DNA of 64,000 nucleotides, from contig NC_030385.2 in the NCBI RefSeq assembly GCF_001625215.2, positions 5,573,135 through 5,637,134 on the forward strand. The letters run 5' to 3'. The notes below the pieces were generated by a model. The model had not been told where the DNA came from. It saw only the letters and a program-made list of their open reading frames with translations, and ran no database searches. The stretch's first letter is position 1; each line of letters begins with the position of its first letter. The DNA is from Daucus carota subsp. sativus (taxonomy: Eukaryota > Streptophyta > Magnoliopsida > Apiales > Apiaceae). Below are positions 34,551-47,007 of this stretch, one piece after another. The position numbers were made by a program, and so were the translations under genes.

Positions 34551-37500
34551 ATGGCTCAGCATAATGAAGCAATAATCCTGAGTTTGATGTATTTGTTGCT
34601 GATTTGTTGTTGCCAGTATCTGCATGTTGATTCCACAAGACTAGGAGATGGAGATGGAGGCTACATCTCTTTACAGATATCTGAAAAGGGTCTTGAATTT
34701 GTCAAGGATTTGGTAATAAAGGAGGCCCTGTCTTCTCTAACTCCTCTCCAGCTTCCCCAAGTGGAGAGGGCTGTGAATATCCCACTTTTCGGAAACGTTG
34801 AGATAGTTCTTTCCAACATCACCATCAATCACATTGACTTGCCTTATTCCATCATCAAGACTGGAGTCTCTGGTGTCACCATTGCTGCATCCAGCGCCAC
34901 GGCTCATCTCACGATGGCGTGGCGCTATTCCTACAGCTCTTGGCTTCTTCCTATTGCGGTTTCTGATCAAGGAGATGCCTCTATACAGGTACTGCATCTT
35001 CTTGCTTATTACTTGTACGCGTGTTATAGTTAGAATATGATCCTGGTAAGCCCTCCTCCTAAGAGGTTTTAAGAGAATTGGTCACTTAACATGGTATCAG
35101 AGCTTAGGCTCACGGGACCCCCAATATTCTCAGAATTTATTAAGGACAGAATTGGTCACTTAACAGTTATCTCTTCATGTAAGCGTGTTAAGTTATTACT
35201 TGTAATGACCTTGTTGTACACTTCACTTGCTGAAAATAAGACAGAGTATCACTTTTACATGTTCTCTCTCCGCTCCTGAAAGAAAAGCTAATGAATGCTA
35301 CCGTGTTTTAAGGTTGATGGTATGGAGGTTGGACTTACCTTAAGCCTGGAAAACCAACAAGGAAATCTTGACTTGTCCCTTCTCCAATGTGGATGCTACG
35401 TGAAGGATATATCAATTGAGCTCAATGGCGGTGCATCTTGGCTATATCAAGGGTTTCACCTGTTTAACATATCTAATATACTTGTCTCGTCTTCTTTTGC
35501 CTTAGTTATGATTATTATCTAAAGAATCACCTGTATAACATGTCTATCTATAGTTGACGGATCCAGAAATTCACTAAGGCAGGGCTTCATCATATATTAA
35601 AAATATTCATCTGATCAATAATTTTTGTGTAATGACATATATATCTAGCTGAAAAAGTAATAGGTAGGCCAAAATTATAGAAAGGGCTTAAATATATCAT
35701 ATTCTAAATCGTAGTGTCGGGGTTCTTAGCCCCCTAAGCATCCCTTCTTGATCCGCATCTGTCTATAGTTAGTAGTTACTGTTGGTTATAGAGCTGATAA
35801 ACAGCTTATAAGGAAACAATACACACTATAGAATTATATGAAAACTGAGATATGTTTTTATTTATTCAGCTCATGCTTATTTATGCAGCAACATATCAAT
35901 CAAATACAGAATGATCAGGAATTCATCCTGTAAAAAGACTGAAGAAAATCCGATCTTGTGAATAGATCTAATAACAAACTCCTACATTGTAGAACTGTTA
36001 TCGAACAAATTCAAATTTTATCTTGTAACAACCTTTTTTGAATTTTAACAGTAATCTGCAGCTGTTGGTTTCATCTTCTAACAGTTACTAGTCCTGTCTC
36101 ATTGTTTGCCTTGATTGTCATGATTCAAGATTCGTAGTCAAGTCTTTTCTATCTTGTTCATAATAATAAATTGCTAAGCTATGTATCTTGTGAGGTGAGC
36201 AAGGCTATTCGTTTTTCATAATACTCCAACAGACTTCACATTTCTAGTTCAAGCTCTTATTAGAGTTATCAAGTTTTTTGCTTATTTCCTCGTGTCTTTG
36301 CAACAGCATGGCATATTTTCACTCGTCATTGATAGTAAATATTCATTCATTTGTAATTCTATTAGACTATTCAGACAACTTTGGAGGCATTGTGATAACT
36401 AAATTGGGAATGTTAGTCAGGTGTACATCTATGTAGAACCATATTTGGACTTTCCATCTTTCTCATGTTTATTCGTTGTATGTCCTTGAAATATAAGTTA
36501 TACGTTACCTGCTATGTTTAATATGGATTAATAACAATCTCCTGCAGTTAATCCTCCATTATGCTTCCCAGGGTAGCAGATGCTTTTAATGAGGATATCA
36601 TCTCATCAGTTGAAGTTGCTGTTACCAACAAAATCACAGATGGGATCATATATGTCGATTCTTTGTTAAAGTCAGTTCCCAAAGAAATCCCAATAGACAA
36701 CGTTGCTGCAATTAACATTACATTAGTAAATGGCCCTGTGTTTAGTGATTCTTCAATTGAACTAGAGATCGATGGACTTCTCACCGCAAATGATAAAACT
36801 TTAATTTCCAGCCTTCACAGAGAAGTAAAAGAAGATTCAAATCCCTGCGAGGGTCTGGATAAGATGATTTGGATATCATTGCATGAGAAAGTCCTTCACT
36901 CAGCTGTGTCAGTTTACTTTCAAGTAAAGTCTAATCCTCTAAACATTTACAAAATAATTACGTATTTTGATTATTTTATATGGCTTGATTTAATTTATTT
37001 TTTTTCAGGCAGATATGATGCAGTGGATTGTTGATCAACTGCCTGATCAATCTTTGTTAAATACTGCTGGTTGGAAATATGTCATTCCTCAGCTGTACAA
37101 GAAATTTCCAAATGATGACATGAAGCTGAATATTTCAGTATCTTCTTCACCAACCATCAAGATTGAACCGCAGAACATTGACATTACAGTGGACTTAGAA
37201 GTTACAGTATATGTTGTCGATTTAGGAGAAGTAATACCTGTTGCATGCATCTCAACTGTAAGTTGCTTCAACTTGAATTTTTCAACCTCATCTTACAGTT
37301 TGTGTTATGTTTGTCCAAAACGATATGCTTTTTTGTTGACAAGATCTTCAAATGTATCAATTGCTCGTTACTATTGTGGATATAAATGTAATTCCTCTCT
37401 ACTATTGTGGATATAATGTGATCAATTGCTTGTTATTTGGTGTAGATGATCAGTGCTACAGGTTTTCCTAAAATATCAATGCACAAACTAGGTGGTAGTG

Positions 37501-37654
37501 TTAAGTTGATTGCCTTCACCATGGATCTCAAGTGGAGCGATATTGGTAGTTTGCACATGACTCTTATCAAGGTATGCAACTTCATTTTAGAATTTTCGAT
37601 GATGGATCCTTTGTTGGCTCAGGTCCTGGGTTAAACGATTTTGGTGATTAATCA

Positions 37655-37700
<46 letters not shown>

Positions 37701-37893
37701 TGAATAATTGCTATATTTGATGCAGTCATTTGTGTCCGCGAGTCTCAAAACTGTTGTACTGCCATACCTAAATATTCGGCTCTGGGAAGGATTCCCACTG
37801 CCCCTTTTCCATGGATATGAACTTGAGAATGCTATAATCGTTTGCGACGAATCAAAGATCATGATATGCAGTGATGTGGCATCAATAAGTTAG
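34551..37893 (+). CDS. BPI/LBP-family lipid-binding protein
   Basis: Six exons (34551-34988, 35313-35452, 36572-36923, 37009-37257, 37446-37571, 37726-37893) give 490 residues. It belongs to the bactericidal permeability-increasing/LPS-binding protein family; Arabidopsis relatives bind lipopolysaccharide and affect defence responses (family knowledge). Seen: an N-terminal hydrophobic signal segment (AIILSLMYLLLICC), then GGYISLQISEKGLEFVKDL and a first barrel domain through NGGASWLYQG. A second domain follows with QWIVDQLPDQSLLNTAGWKY, FPNDDMKLNISVSSSP and SFVSASLKTVVLPYLN, ending at a short tail. The product is probably secreted or vacuolar. A TTG precedes the ATG, but the ATG at 34551 is the credible start. 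Exon 3 must begin at GGTAGC (36572), because the earlier acceptor at 36547 gives an immediate stop. Confidence 0.93.
35060..35175 (+). mobile_element. LTR-retroelement remnant with tRNA-Met primer-binding site
   Basis: TGGTATCAGAGC at about 35092-35103 is the standard primer-binding site complementary to the initiator tRNA-Met. It directly follows AGAATTGGTCACTTAACA, as it would follow a left LTR. The same 18 bp recur 65 bp on. The piece is too short for coding content and looks like a TRIM-like or deleted element in intron 1 of the BPI/LBP-like gene. Confidence 0.55.
35556..35761. mobile_element. hAT-like MITE in BPI/LBP-like gene intron 2
   Basis: The left end GACGGATCCAGAAA and the right end (reverse) CAGATGCGGATCAAGAA are inverted. 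TCTATAGTT flanks both sides (35547-35555 and 35762-35770). It resembles the element at 46160-46475. Confidence 0.65.
37656..37699. repeat. (TG)n microsatellite
   Basis: About 21 TG units in intron 5 of the BPI/LBP-like gene, ending 26 bp before the acceptor of exon 6. Confidence 0.95.
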
Positions 37894-38192
37894 TCAGAAT
37901 CATCTTTCCTGGTGGCAGACTAGACTACAGTCAGTTATATATACAGTGTTGTAGAATACCATGCACACCATAAAGACACTGAAATGACAATATTGATATC
38001 TTCTGAGTGAGATATATAACCTTCTGATTGTATTTAAGTGTTACAGTTTGATTCTTAAAATTGTGTAGAAATATTTATAAAATTTATGAGCATGTCTATT
38101 ATCTGCATATGAGAAGATAGGCAATAATGTTATGAATATGTTCAATGAGCAAGATATATCTTCTGATGCTGCTCCATGCACAAATCTCAGCT

Positions 38193-38828
38193 TCACACTA
38201 ACTTGTTAGAGTAATAGTAACCATCTGCTGAATCCATAAAGAATATATCAGCCAGATCAGGTAGCCTGAAGCTCACTTTCTTTTGTGTCTTAACACCGCT
38301 TTGTCTCGTTTTCATTGAAGAATTTTCCTTCGTTATTATTGAAGAATCCTCCTCCGCTTGTTTATCAACATCATCATCCTTTAATCTCGATCTTTCCAAA
38401 CACAAACCATCTTTAGGTAGTAGATTTGATGCCATTACCTCAATAACTTTGTCTTCCTCGTAAGCAGGGTGGACTCTGCCTGAGAAATGGGCATTAAAGC
38501 TAGGCGAACTCATAATCCGATCCTGTAAAGTTGAGAAATGGGCATTAAAGCTAGGTGAACTTATAATCCAATCCTGTAAAGTTGGTTTATTCACGCTCCT
38601 TAATATAGGCTGTACTTTTTGCTGTTGACGAGGTGTTGCCAGCGGCCTCTTGTTCGTCGTCTCCCTGGATGAGCATTTGGGCTTTATGAACTCAAGTACA
38701 GATGCTGATAAACCGAGGCACCTTCTCCGCCCAACAACATTCTGGTTTGCTGAGCTTTCATAGTTTTCAGGCAAAATTTGGCACAAACTTGATCTGGCTT
38801 TCACCTTTTTCCTATCAGGGATGATCAT
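38193..38828 (-). CDS. Unrecognised protein with a 17-residue tandem repeat
   Basis: An open frame of 211 residues from ATG at 38828. The frame is open further upstream to 38855 but has no ATG there, so this might instead be the 3' exon of a spliced gene. The protein is basic and low in hydrophobic residues, with VGRRRCLGLSASVLEF early, and TLQDWIISSPSFNAHFS followed directly by TLQDRIMSSPSFNAHFS (38481-38531 and 38532-38582 on DNA). A Lys/Glu/Asp-rich stretch follows, then a conserved-looking end KKVSFRLPDLADIFFMD. No signal peptide or membrane segment is seen. I do not recognise a family. Coding status is supported by length and non-random composition only. Convergent with the upstream BPI/LBP-like gene. 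Confidence 0.6.
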   Translation of the reverse strand: MIIPDRKKVKARSSLCQILPENYESSANQNVVGRRRCLGLSASVLEFIKPKCSSRETTNKRPLATPRQQQKVQPILRSVNKPTLQDWIISSPSFNAHFSTLQDRIMSSPSFNAHFSGRVHPAYEEDKVIEVMASNLLPKDGLCLERSRLKDDDVDKQAEEDSSIITKENSSMKTRQSGVKTQKKVSFRLPDLADIFFMDSADGYYYSNKLV

Positions 38829-39777
38829 TATACGATGACACGGAGGCTGAAGCACGAATATATGGTTTTAAGACACCAAAACTAGGATGCAATATATAAA
38901 GACTACATTGTATGGCATAGCAAGAATTGATATACTCCAAGAACGTTCGATACATTAGAGGTAGTTAATATCAATGAGCATGAGGAGACTCCAAATACCA
39001 AATTGACTCTGAAACACCAGACAAAGAGGCTATTTTCGTAATCCCATACTGACAAAATATGCACAAAAAGGATAGCACTAGTGTTTCATTGACTTGTCCG
39101 ATACCATACACACTTGTCTAGGACAAGGTGGTATTACATTGTGAAGAATACAAAGGACTTGCCTTGTTTTTTTACTATGAAACTCCCCTATTTGTCAACT
39201 TACCTAGGCACTAGTGTTTCAAGTTACTTGTGAAACCTACCTAGAAACTGTCTTTAGGATTATTAATCTGTCATCACAACATGATTAACAGCTTTCAAAT
39301 ACATCCTCAATACATTATTTTGGCAGCCGAGTATATTTAGATTGAAAAAAACAGCTTTATATACATGTTCGCAAGACATTTAATGCTTTGCATCCCCTTC
39401 CAACTTTCAAGTTTCAAATCAGTTTATAATTCAAGTAAACATTATATTACCAATAGAGCATCCATCAGCACAAGATACAAGTAAAGCACACAAAGATGAA
39501 GAAAAAAAGTGGTACAAAAGTTTAGGCAATTATTCGTCATCAAACATAAATGCTTTGAAAGATTTTCATATGTTCCAATCTGTAGCAAAAGAAAACCAAG
39601 TTTTAACAGCAACAAAGTTTCCAATCAGTATTGAACCAAACAAAGTAATTTCGTAATTCTAAGCTGCAAGTAGCACCCTCCCGACTTCGACTTACAAACT
39701 TTACAACTGAGGCACATCAAGTAGAACAAAATCCGGCAAAACATATCCATCCAGCTCTGGAATTCCTGCAACACAAC
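38829..39777. other. Spacer between the unknown gene and LIP5
   Basis: Contains the probable 3' UTR of LIP5 (about 39480-39777) and either promoter or spliced 5' sequence of the unknown gene. A repeated word ACTAGTGTTTCA occurs at about 39080 and 39212 near GTTTCA/TGAAAC inverted pairs, perhaps a small decayed foldback element. No gene is supported. Confidence 0.4.
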
Positions 39778-42588
39778 TCACTGACCTCCTGATGGTTTCG
39801 TCAAAAGTTCTAGTGATTTCTTTAGGTAGTCAACAGCAATCGAGACATCATCAAATGCCAGTGCACCCACTGCAAACCTCGCTGCCTTATGTGCCTCTGC
39901 AATTTTTTCAGGTGGAGGCTGATAATTGCTATCATATACAAATTCTTGGACAGAAGCACGAGCAGGGTCTAAATTGGTTCCATTTCTACCATTTGAGCTC
40001 TGCTGCGCTGTTGAAGGGTAGTTCGATGCATCAGAAGCTGATGTAATGTTGTAAGAAGTATCCGGGCCTTGATGGTAAGAAGGGTGATGAGAAGGAGCAG
40101 CAGGAAGACTGCTCTCTGTAAAACTTGGATAAGTCTGAAAGTTTGGATATGTATAAGAAGTGTCATGAGATTGGTAGTGTGGCAAATGCTGTTGAGGTTC
40201 TTGAGGAAATGGCTGCTGTTGATATGGTTGAGCGTAAGTATTATTTTCTGATCTGCTGATTAGGCTTGGTGGTTGATGGGAATTATGGGATGGATAATCA
40301 TCGTCTAGGGGAGGCTGGTGGAAATTATGTGATGTATAATCATTGGCTGGAGGCTGATGAAAACTATGGGATTGAAAATTGTTCGAGGGATAAGGAGATG
40401 GAGTAGGGTTGGAGGGAGGTGGTGTTAAAATGTTTGAGGGAGGTAATGGAGCAGTAGTTGAGGACTGTTGGGGATCAACTCTATCATAAGACTGAGTTGA
40501 TGAATTATATTCTGGTGCAGAGTTCATACCCAGATCAGTATTTGCAGATTTCATAACCGGATCGGTATTGCTTGGTTCAGTATTCTACAAAAAGAGAATG
40601 TTGTAGTGAGAACAACCTCAAACTGATGTTGTAGTTACCATGTTATATCTTCCTGACATGCACTTGAACTAGACATATAAAAGTTTATTGAAAACCAATA
40701 AAGTTTCAGCACCTCTTCATTAAAGTGATACTGAGCCCTTAAGAAACAATAATAAATCTTACATGAAGTTCATTACTATTTTTCGAACTCTAATATAATA
40801 GTGATGTAGTTGTCTGCAGCATGCGAACTAAAATGGAAAAGGAAACCATCATTTTCATACTATGAGGTAGTGACTGGACCCTTTGCTATCATAGTTTTCA
40901 AAAATTATATAGGATCTAAGAGCCACATATCAACCGCCATGACCAACATATGTTACATATTTTGATACCGCAATAAAAACATCACGTCTAAGAAAAACTA
41001 GCATGATTAATTGATCACAAACAGTTCATCTTGCTTTAAATTCGTATTGCATGAACTAACCAATATAATTCTTACTCAAGTCTCAACCAAAACTTATGAA
41101 TCATTAACCTAAAGGGAAGGTAGAGAATACATAATGACTACTTACCGGGCTATATAGATCATTATCACCCCCGGGAGGGCCTGGGACAGGAGCCCTTCCT
41201 TCTTTTAGAGCTTTGCTTATATCTGCAGCTTTCCATGCTGCATATTTTTGTTTCTGTTCAAGCTGCAAAAGATAACTATATTAATAGAAACTACAACCAT
41301 TTAATGATGACTTTTATACATGGACATGCAAATTACAGAAGGCGGCCAGAAATGACTTACATCAGGTTGAAGCGGCCCAAACTGATTAAGAATTTCAAAG
41401 AAGATACTTGCAGCATAGAAGGTCTTTGCAGTACTCCTGCAATAAGTTTGAAAGGTCATAGCTGATAAAGAACAAGCAGCAACAGCATTCAGATTGTATT
41501 TGTAAGTTTATGCGAAGGAAGGACAGTTCATTCCAACTTCCAAGTCTGCAAATATACTACTCTGTTCTTTTAAATTTCATGTTTACTTTAGCCTTAAAAT
41601 ATTCAATATGATAATGATGAAAAGAAACACAAGCAGCAATCCATGTTTGTGGTAAATTGAGCTACTTGCACCAATTGACGCAAAAACTAATTAGAGCAAG
41701 TCCAATGGTTGTGCTAAAATAGATGGAGCTATTGCTATGAATTAGCATCAAAAAGTGATTTTTGATGCAAAACTTACCAGGTGCATCACAGCCCTTATAG
41801 AAGTAAAATAAACAAAACATACCAAGTAAATTAAATAAAAGGACCGATTAAAGGGGTGCATTCAATCTGATTTTAAAGAATTAACAACAATCGATGAAAT
41901 TTAATGGATTGTGACTGATTTTGATTTTATCCGGAGTCTAGCGAATTTGAGGTAAAATATCATAAAATTAAGGTAGAGTCCTTGGAATTTTAAGCACAAT
42001 CCTTCGAAACTCAAGGATTATGGAGGGCTTTCTAGAAACATAAAAAAAACACTAAACAATCACACAAAATCCATCATTTTATAGTCAAAAAAATCCATCA
42101 GCTTTTAATTGTCGTCAGATTTCAATGGATTTTAAATAATCCCAATTGAATATCAGTAGATTAAATTAAAAAAGCTGGTTTAATACCATCCGATTTTTAG
42201 GATAGTTCAAATCCTAATTGAAAACCTTGAGATTCTAATACATTTTTAAGAATCCAAATTGAACATACCAGAATTTCAAGAATGAAAAAAATCCTTAAGA
42301 ATCCCCAACTCAATAAGGCCCCCTTGGTTTTTAGTTTTGCAAGTTGTAGGCATAATACATACTAAATCCAATAAGTGCATCTATACGGGATGTAAGTAGG
42401 AAGAGGTTAACAACAATCGTACTTATCAGCCCGGCCTGCCCGATCTTGCTTGTCTGCTTTAGCAAACACATTCAAGGCAAATCCCTCAATGTGTAAACTG
42501 TCATCTGGTGTCAACTCAAGCGACTTCTTATCCTGTTAAATAAAAACCCAAAACTTAATCATCAATCAATGATAGAGAGAGAGGGAGG

Positions 42589-42629
<41 letters not shown>

Positions 42630-42910
42630 TTTCAAGTTGTTTGATAAGAGAAACAAGGAGAGAATTAGTGGTCTTAGTACGGTCAGTTTGCGGAATCTTC
42701 AAGCCTCTTTCCATGGCATACAATCGACCTGAAGAAAGCAATCATAACTATTAGGTAGATATATAAATATATGAAATGAATGAGCAATTAGGGTTAGGAA
42801 TATAGGATACAGTAATAGGCGACGAGAGGATCGTGCTTCTGCAGCTCATCGGCGCGTTGTAAATAGGGCAGTAGCAGCTTCGCCGGTTCATTTTCGGTCC
42901 CCGTACTCAT
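39778..42910 (-). CDS. LIP5: LIP5/VTA1, activator of the ESCRT ATPase SKD1/VPS4
   Basis: Six exons (42910-42811, 42728-42628, 42532-42423, 41436-41361, 41262-41146, 40584-39778), 436 residues. Vta1/LIP5 binds VPS4/SKD1 and stimulates it in multivesicular body sorting; in plants it also matters in stress and defence trafficking (family knowledge). Seen: N-terminal tandem MIT-like helices at about residues 5-150 (LLLPYLQRADELQKHDPLVA, LYAMERGLKI, NVFAKADKQDRAGRADKSTA, AASIFFEILNQFG), a long Pro/Ser/Gln/His/Tyr-rich linker, and the C-terminal VSL dimer helices (PEKIAEAHKAARFAVGALAF, VSIAVDYLKKSLELL). Intron 2 begins GTCTCTCTC, directly fused to a microsatellite, and intron 3 (about 990 bp) hosts a MITE. 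Confidence 0.95.
41854..42325. mobile_element. MITE, 'GGTGTATTCAATTGGRATT' family, copy 2
   Basis: In LIP5 intron 3. Begins AGGGGTGCATTCAATCTGAT and ends CCCCAACTCAATAAGGCCCC, approximately inverted. The interior shares phrases such as AATCCTAATTGAA and the AAATCCATCA word with copies at 9399-9872 and 43075-43498. The limits are approximate. Confidence 0.6.
42569..42627. repeat. (GA)n microsatellite against the LIP5 intron 2 donor
   Basis: A GA/AG run, with short GGGAGGGGG interruptions, ends at the splice donor. On the coding strand the intron starts GTCTCTCTCTCT, so the repeat is part of the donor itself. Confidence 0.93.
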
Positions 42911-43074
42911 GCTTCAACGACTTGAACACACACTACTCGTATCAAAATGATCAACACCCCCTCGAATACAACTCTGGCTCTTGGGTTTAGCTGGTCGCAA
43001 AATTTACGGTTAATCTGATACGAGTCTGTTTTGATTAAAATTCATGCCCGTCTGGGTCTGGATGTTAAATTGTT
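42911..43074. promoter_or_regulatory. LIP5 upstream region
   Basis: Short stretch before the MITE copy at about 43075. The core promoter of LIP5 should be here, but no motif is clear. Confidence 0.3.
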
Positions 43075-43498
43075 AATACATTATTTTCAATTTAGTGGTT
43101 TTAATGGATATGATCCGATTTTGATTTTGTTCATGATAAAATATTGTAGAATTGATATGAATTTCTTATAATTTAAGTATAAATTTTTAAAATCTTATAA
43201 ATTTGATAAGATTTCAAAAAATATCAAATACACTCCACAATTTCATAAAATTCATCACTTTACAAAGTTAAACATTTCTATCAACATTATTTTAAACGAT
43301 TTTAAGCAATCTCAATTTAATACCATCAAATTTTTAGATATAATTTAAAATCCTAATTAAGAACCGGCAGATTTTTTAGCATAATTTAAAATCTCAATTT
43401 AAGATTTCAATATATTTTTTAAATTTGGGTTGAATACCCTCGGACTTCATTAATAAAAAAAAAAAATCTTTCAAAATCCCAGTTAAATATACCTCCCT
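43075..43498. mobile_element. MITE, 'GGTGTATTCAATTGGRATT' family, copy 3
   Basis: The right end AAAATCCCAGTTAAATATAC resembles that of copy 1. The interior contains AATTTAATACCATCAAATTTT and similar phrases. The left end is unclear. Sits upstream of LIP5. Confidence 0.5.
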
Positions 43499-46151
43499 CG
43501 TTAAAAACCCGACTTTTAGGACAATCGTGTTCGAAGCTGTTTCTTTTTAAGTATCAATATTCGACTGGATAAATCAATTAAACCAGTTAAAATTGATATG
43601 TTTGTTTTACCACAAATTTTTATATAATCTAAAACAGTTTTATGATCCCTAATTTCATATATTATTATCATTAGAATTATATATATATATATATATAATA
43701 TTTATACTTCTCGGTCTTGGTCCCGTTTAATTGTTCTAAAATTTTACAATTAGTTTAATACGGATTTTTTTATAAAAATTTATAAATATGATTATAAATC
43801 TCCATAATATTTGATTTTAGGATCCTTAAATAATATTAGTCATGGTTTGTTTGTTTTTTTTGCCAGAGAATATGATTACAATTCTCTCAAATATTTTGGG
43901 TGGAGCATGTATAAATTTATCCACTCCAACAAGTCATTTTTTAAAAAATTTATAATCCTTCAACGGTATTACATATAAATAAATATGAGATCAACACATC
44001 TGAATTATAAGGTGAATACACCACATCAATCCGAACACCGAAAAAAGAATACTGAAGATGAGGTAAGACCCGAGATACATGTTCAATTTGCTGATACAAG
44101 TTCTCGTAAATAAAAGATTAAAAGCAGATTTTTTGAAAATTGTAAAAGAACTTATATTTGATTGTAAAAGTTTAATAATGTGATTGAAAATTGAAAATGT
44201 TAATACGGGAAAGCTGATTAGTTATTTCTAGGATGAGTTTGACGATGCTAAGAAAAGAATCCTTGTAAACTTTGAGTTTATGAAAGTTGCGGGACTTCAG
44301 TTGAGAAAATCATCAAGGGAGAGAGAAAAACAGCACTTGATACTTTGAATAAGATTTTCGGTGTACATATCTGCTAGCCTTACTTCTTTATGATAAGTGG
44401 TCAAAATAATCATTTTGATCACCTGACCTGCTTAAAGATTTTACAATTTTATGTTTATTTGGGTTTGTTATTTCAATTTTTTCCTATTATGAATGTAATA
44501 TTTGCATGACTCGGTGCTTTAAGTTGGATAAACTTGTTGCGTCCTAATATCCTATTATATTCTAAAGATTGTTTAAATTATTAATTATATTACTTTATAT
44601 ATCTTCATATATAAAGATAATCCACCATTTTATATCAAGTTTCTTGGAAGTGGGTAAACAAACCAAACAAAATTTGTTGTGTAACCTTCAATAAAATACT
44701 CTTCAACCAAATATTCATGTTTTCTAGCTTCTTGGAAACTATCTGCTGTAACTTGGTTCCAAGAAAGTCCAACTTCCCTCCGTAAATGTAGAATCGTCAA
44801 ACTAAACAAGGCTTTAAAGTAATTCCATTTTTCATCAGTTTTTATTTGGAATTGGTTCCAAATGTTCATATTCTTGCAACCTCAAAACCTCGTCAAATGC
44901 CATATTAAAATGTCTACTAATCAATTCAGTCAACCTTTGAAAGCGTGTATTCATAACACTCATTGTTCTTCAATCACACTCATATACTCAGTATCTCATC
45001 TATATATTTTTTTGGTTCAAGGGTAGAACATTATCTGTGAAACGTCTTTATGTCCGTTCGAAAGTTTTTGATACAAGTATAATCACTTCAATTAACTAAC
45101 CTATCAATATAGGGAATTCTTTCCATTTCAAAAATAGAGTATCTTTATCTCAATCTTACTCCCTAACACAACAAGTATTTACAAAAACTAAGATACTGAA
45201 ACAATCATTTTCAGCCACAACATATATAATATAATTCTCTTTCTTCAAATAGAATTTCTTTTAATTAGCAGAAGTCTTGCATTGCTGTAATTAATCGTAG
45301 AGTTTTTAGAGGAATTTTATCAAACATCTAATAAAAATTATTTGAACACAAACATATAACACGAAATGAAGTTTGAAAACATACTTTTAAACACACAACT
45401 TTATCGGATATATTTTTATAAGTGTATACACAAACATAAGTCCCCTCATTACATACGAATCGAATATTACTAGTACATGTAGAGACACACACACACATAC
45501 AATACATACACTTATAATTAGTTATAATAAACAAAATCAAAAAACAACTGGAATGTATACACACACGGAAATCAGTGATAAACAGATACAATAACACACA
45601 AATTATCCGATTGACAAATAATTAATCTAAATCAATTTACAAATGACGCGATTTAGCAGGATTGATTAAAAAATTCAAATGGAACAGGTTAGAAACTGTA
45701 TGCTTAGACATATTGAGGTTTGTTAAAATGATAAAAGAATCGTTGTACTGCATGACTCAGATATTGAGCTTGTCGAGATCAGCAGATTTGAAAAAATAGA
45801 GTAACGAGAACATGAATTGAAAGCGTATATTTTATTTCTGTTATAGTCCGAGAGAATGGAATGGGTTTGTCCCGCCTTTTTCACAGCAAGAATAGATTGT
45901 GAAATAATGCGAGAGCGTGTTTTTTATTTTTTAGTTTAAGAGAATGAAATGAGTTTGTGCCACCTTTTTCAGTTCTCACCAAAAATATATTGTAACATAA
46001 TGCGACAAAATGTAATGTGTTTAAAGAACAAGTGATTTCATTGAATGTGCTTAAAGATCAAGTGATTTCATTCCTTTAGCCGTTGGCTGAAGAGAATATT
46101 CCAATATTCCATTCCATTCAAACCAACCAAACAAAACATAAATTTTTTCCT
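43499..46151. other. AT-rich intergenic region
   Basis: No gene is supported. There is an (AT)n run at 43679-43697 and CA-rich stretches at about 45480-45510. A minus-strand open frame at 44630-44869 was examined and not accepted. Confidence 0.5.
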
Positions 46152-46159
46152 AGTATAAC

Positions 46160-46475
46160 CAGGGGCGGATACACCATGGGGGCTCAGGGGGCTTAAGCCC
46201 ACCCCTGAGCCCATAGCAACTTCATGTTTTAGTATAAAAAATTTAGGTTTTAGAAGTGAGCCCACCCAACAATTTCAGCCCATTCCTTTATATTATTAGT
46301 CTAGTCCACTCATTAAAAAAAAACCACGTGATACGCTAGCTAGTCTGCTACTACTTGTTGAATTAAAACAAATTGTGCTACTGCTTTGTGCCTCTGCTCC
46401 TCTGTTGCTCCTGATCAAGATGATTCATTACTTCACACAAGCCCCCCCTTTGTTAAAATCCTGGATCCGCCACTG
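46160..46475. mobile_element. hAT MITE with perfect 8-bp target duplication
   Basis: Starts CAGGGGCGGATAC and ends GGATCCGCCACTG, inverted repeats of the Ac/Ds-like CAGNGGCGG type. AGTATAAC flanks it on both sides (46152-46159 and 46476-46483). The length is 316 bp, with no coding content. Confidence 0.9.
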
Positions 46476-46483
46476 AGTATAAC

Positions 46484-47007
46484 AAATGAACCATTTAAGT
46501 CACGTTTTTAGAATCTTGAATACCAAAACTTCCTATATTCTAACCAAATACATAAAAGAAAGAAAGATAACCCAGATTTCATTTATATTCAGCAATCAGC
46601 AGATATTAACCATGAATCAAAATACAAGCATGATGAGCGATCATTTGAAGGCAAATAAACTCCATTTCAGTGTGAATAAGATCAGTCATTGGCCAATCAA
46701 TGCCCACAGCAGGCAAATATACAAATTAAGGCACTATATTAAAGTATGAAATGAAAACATAAGCAAAATGGAACAGAAAAGGTACAGACAACTAGTCCAA
46801 CTGGTATCTTATAATTTGCCTCAAAACTGTACTTGTCAACTCAATTTAGCTCATAATATACTAAATCCCTCCTGTGGCATACTTATTGTCAAGTTTATAA
46901 ATAGAGAAAACTCAGAAAAATCCCATCTTTCTTGCTAAAGAGATTTTGATAAAATACATTTGCTTGATTAATCAGGATCCCTTAAAATTACATAAAACCG
47001 TACTCTT
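46484..47007. other. Spacer and GrpE 3' UTR
   Basis: The last 200-300 bp before the GrpE stop codon are probably its 3' UTR. No other feature is seen. Confidence 0.45.

Noticed and set aside
44630-44869. Minus-strand frame of 79 residues with LRREVGLSWNQVTADSF, recalling Myb/SANT-like transposon-associated domains
   Set aside because: Only a short part resembles the family. There are no flanking matching exons, and the rest of the motif order is missing.
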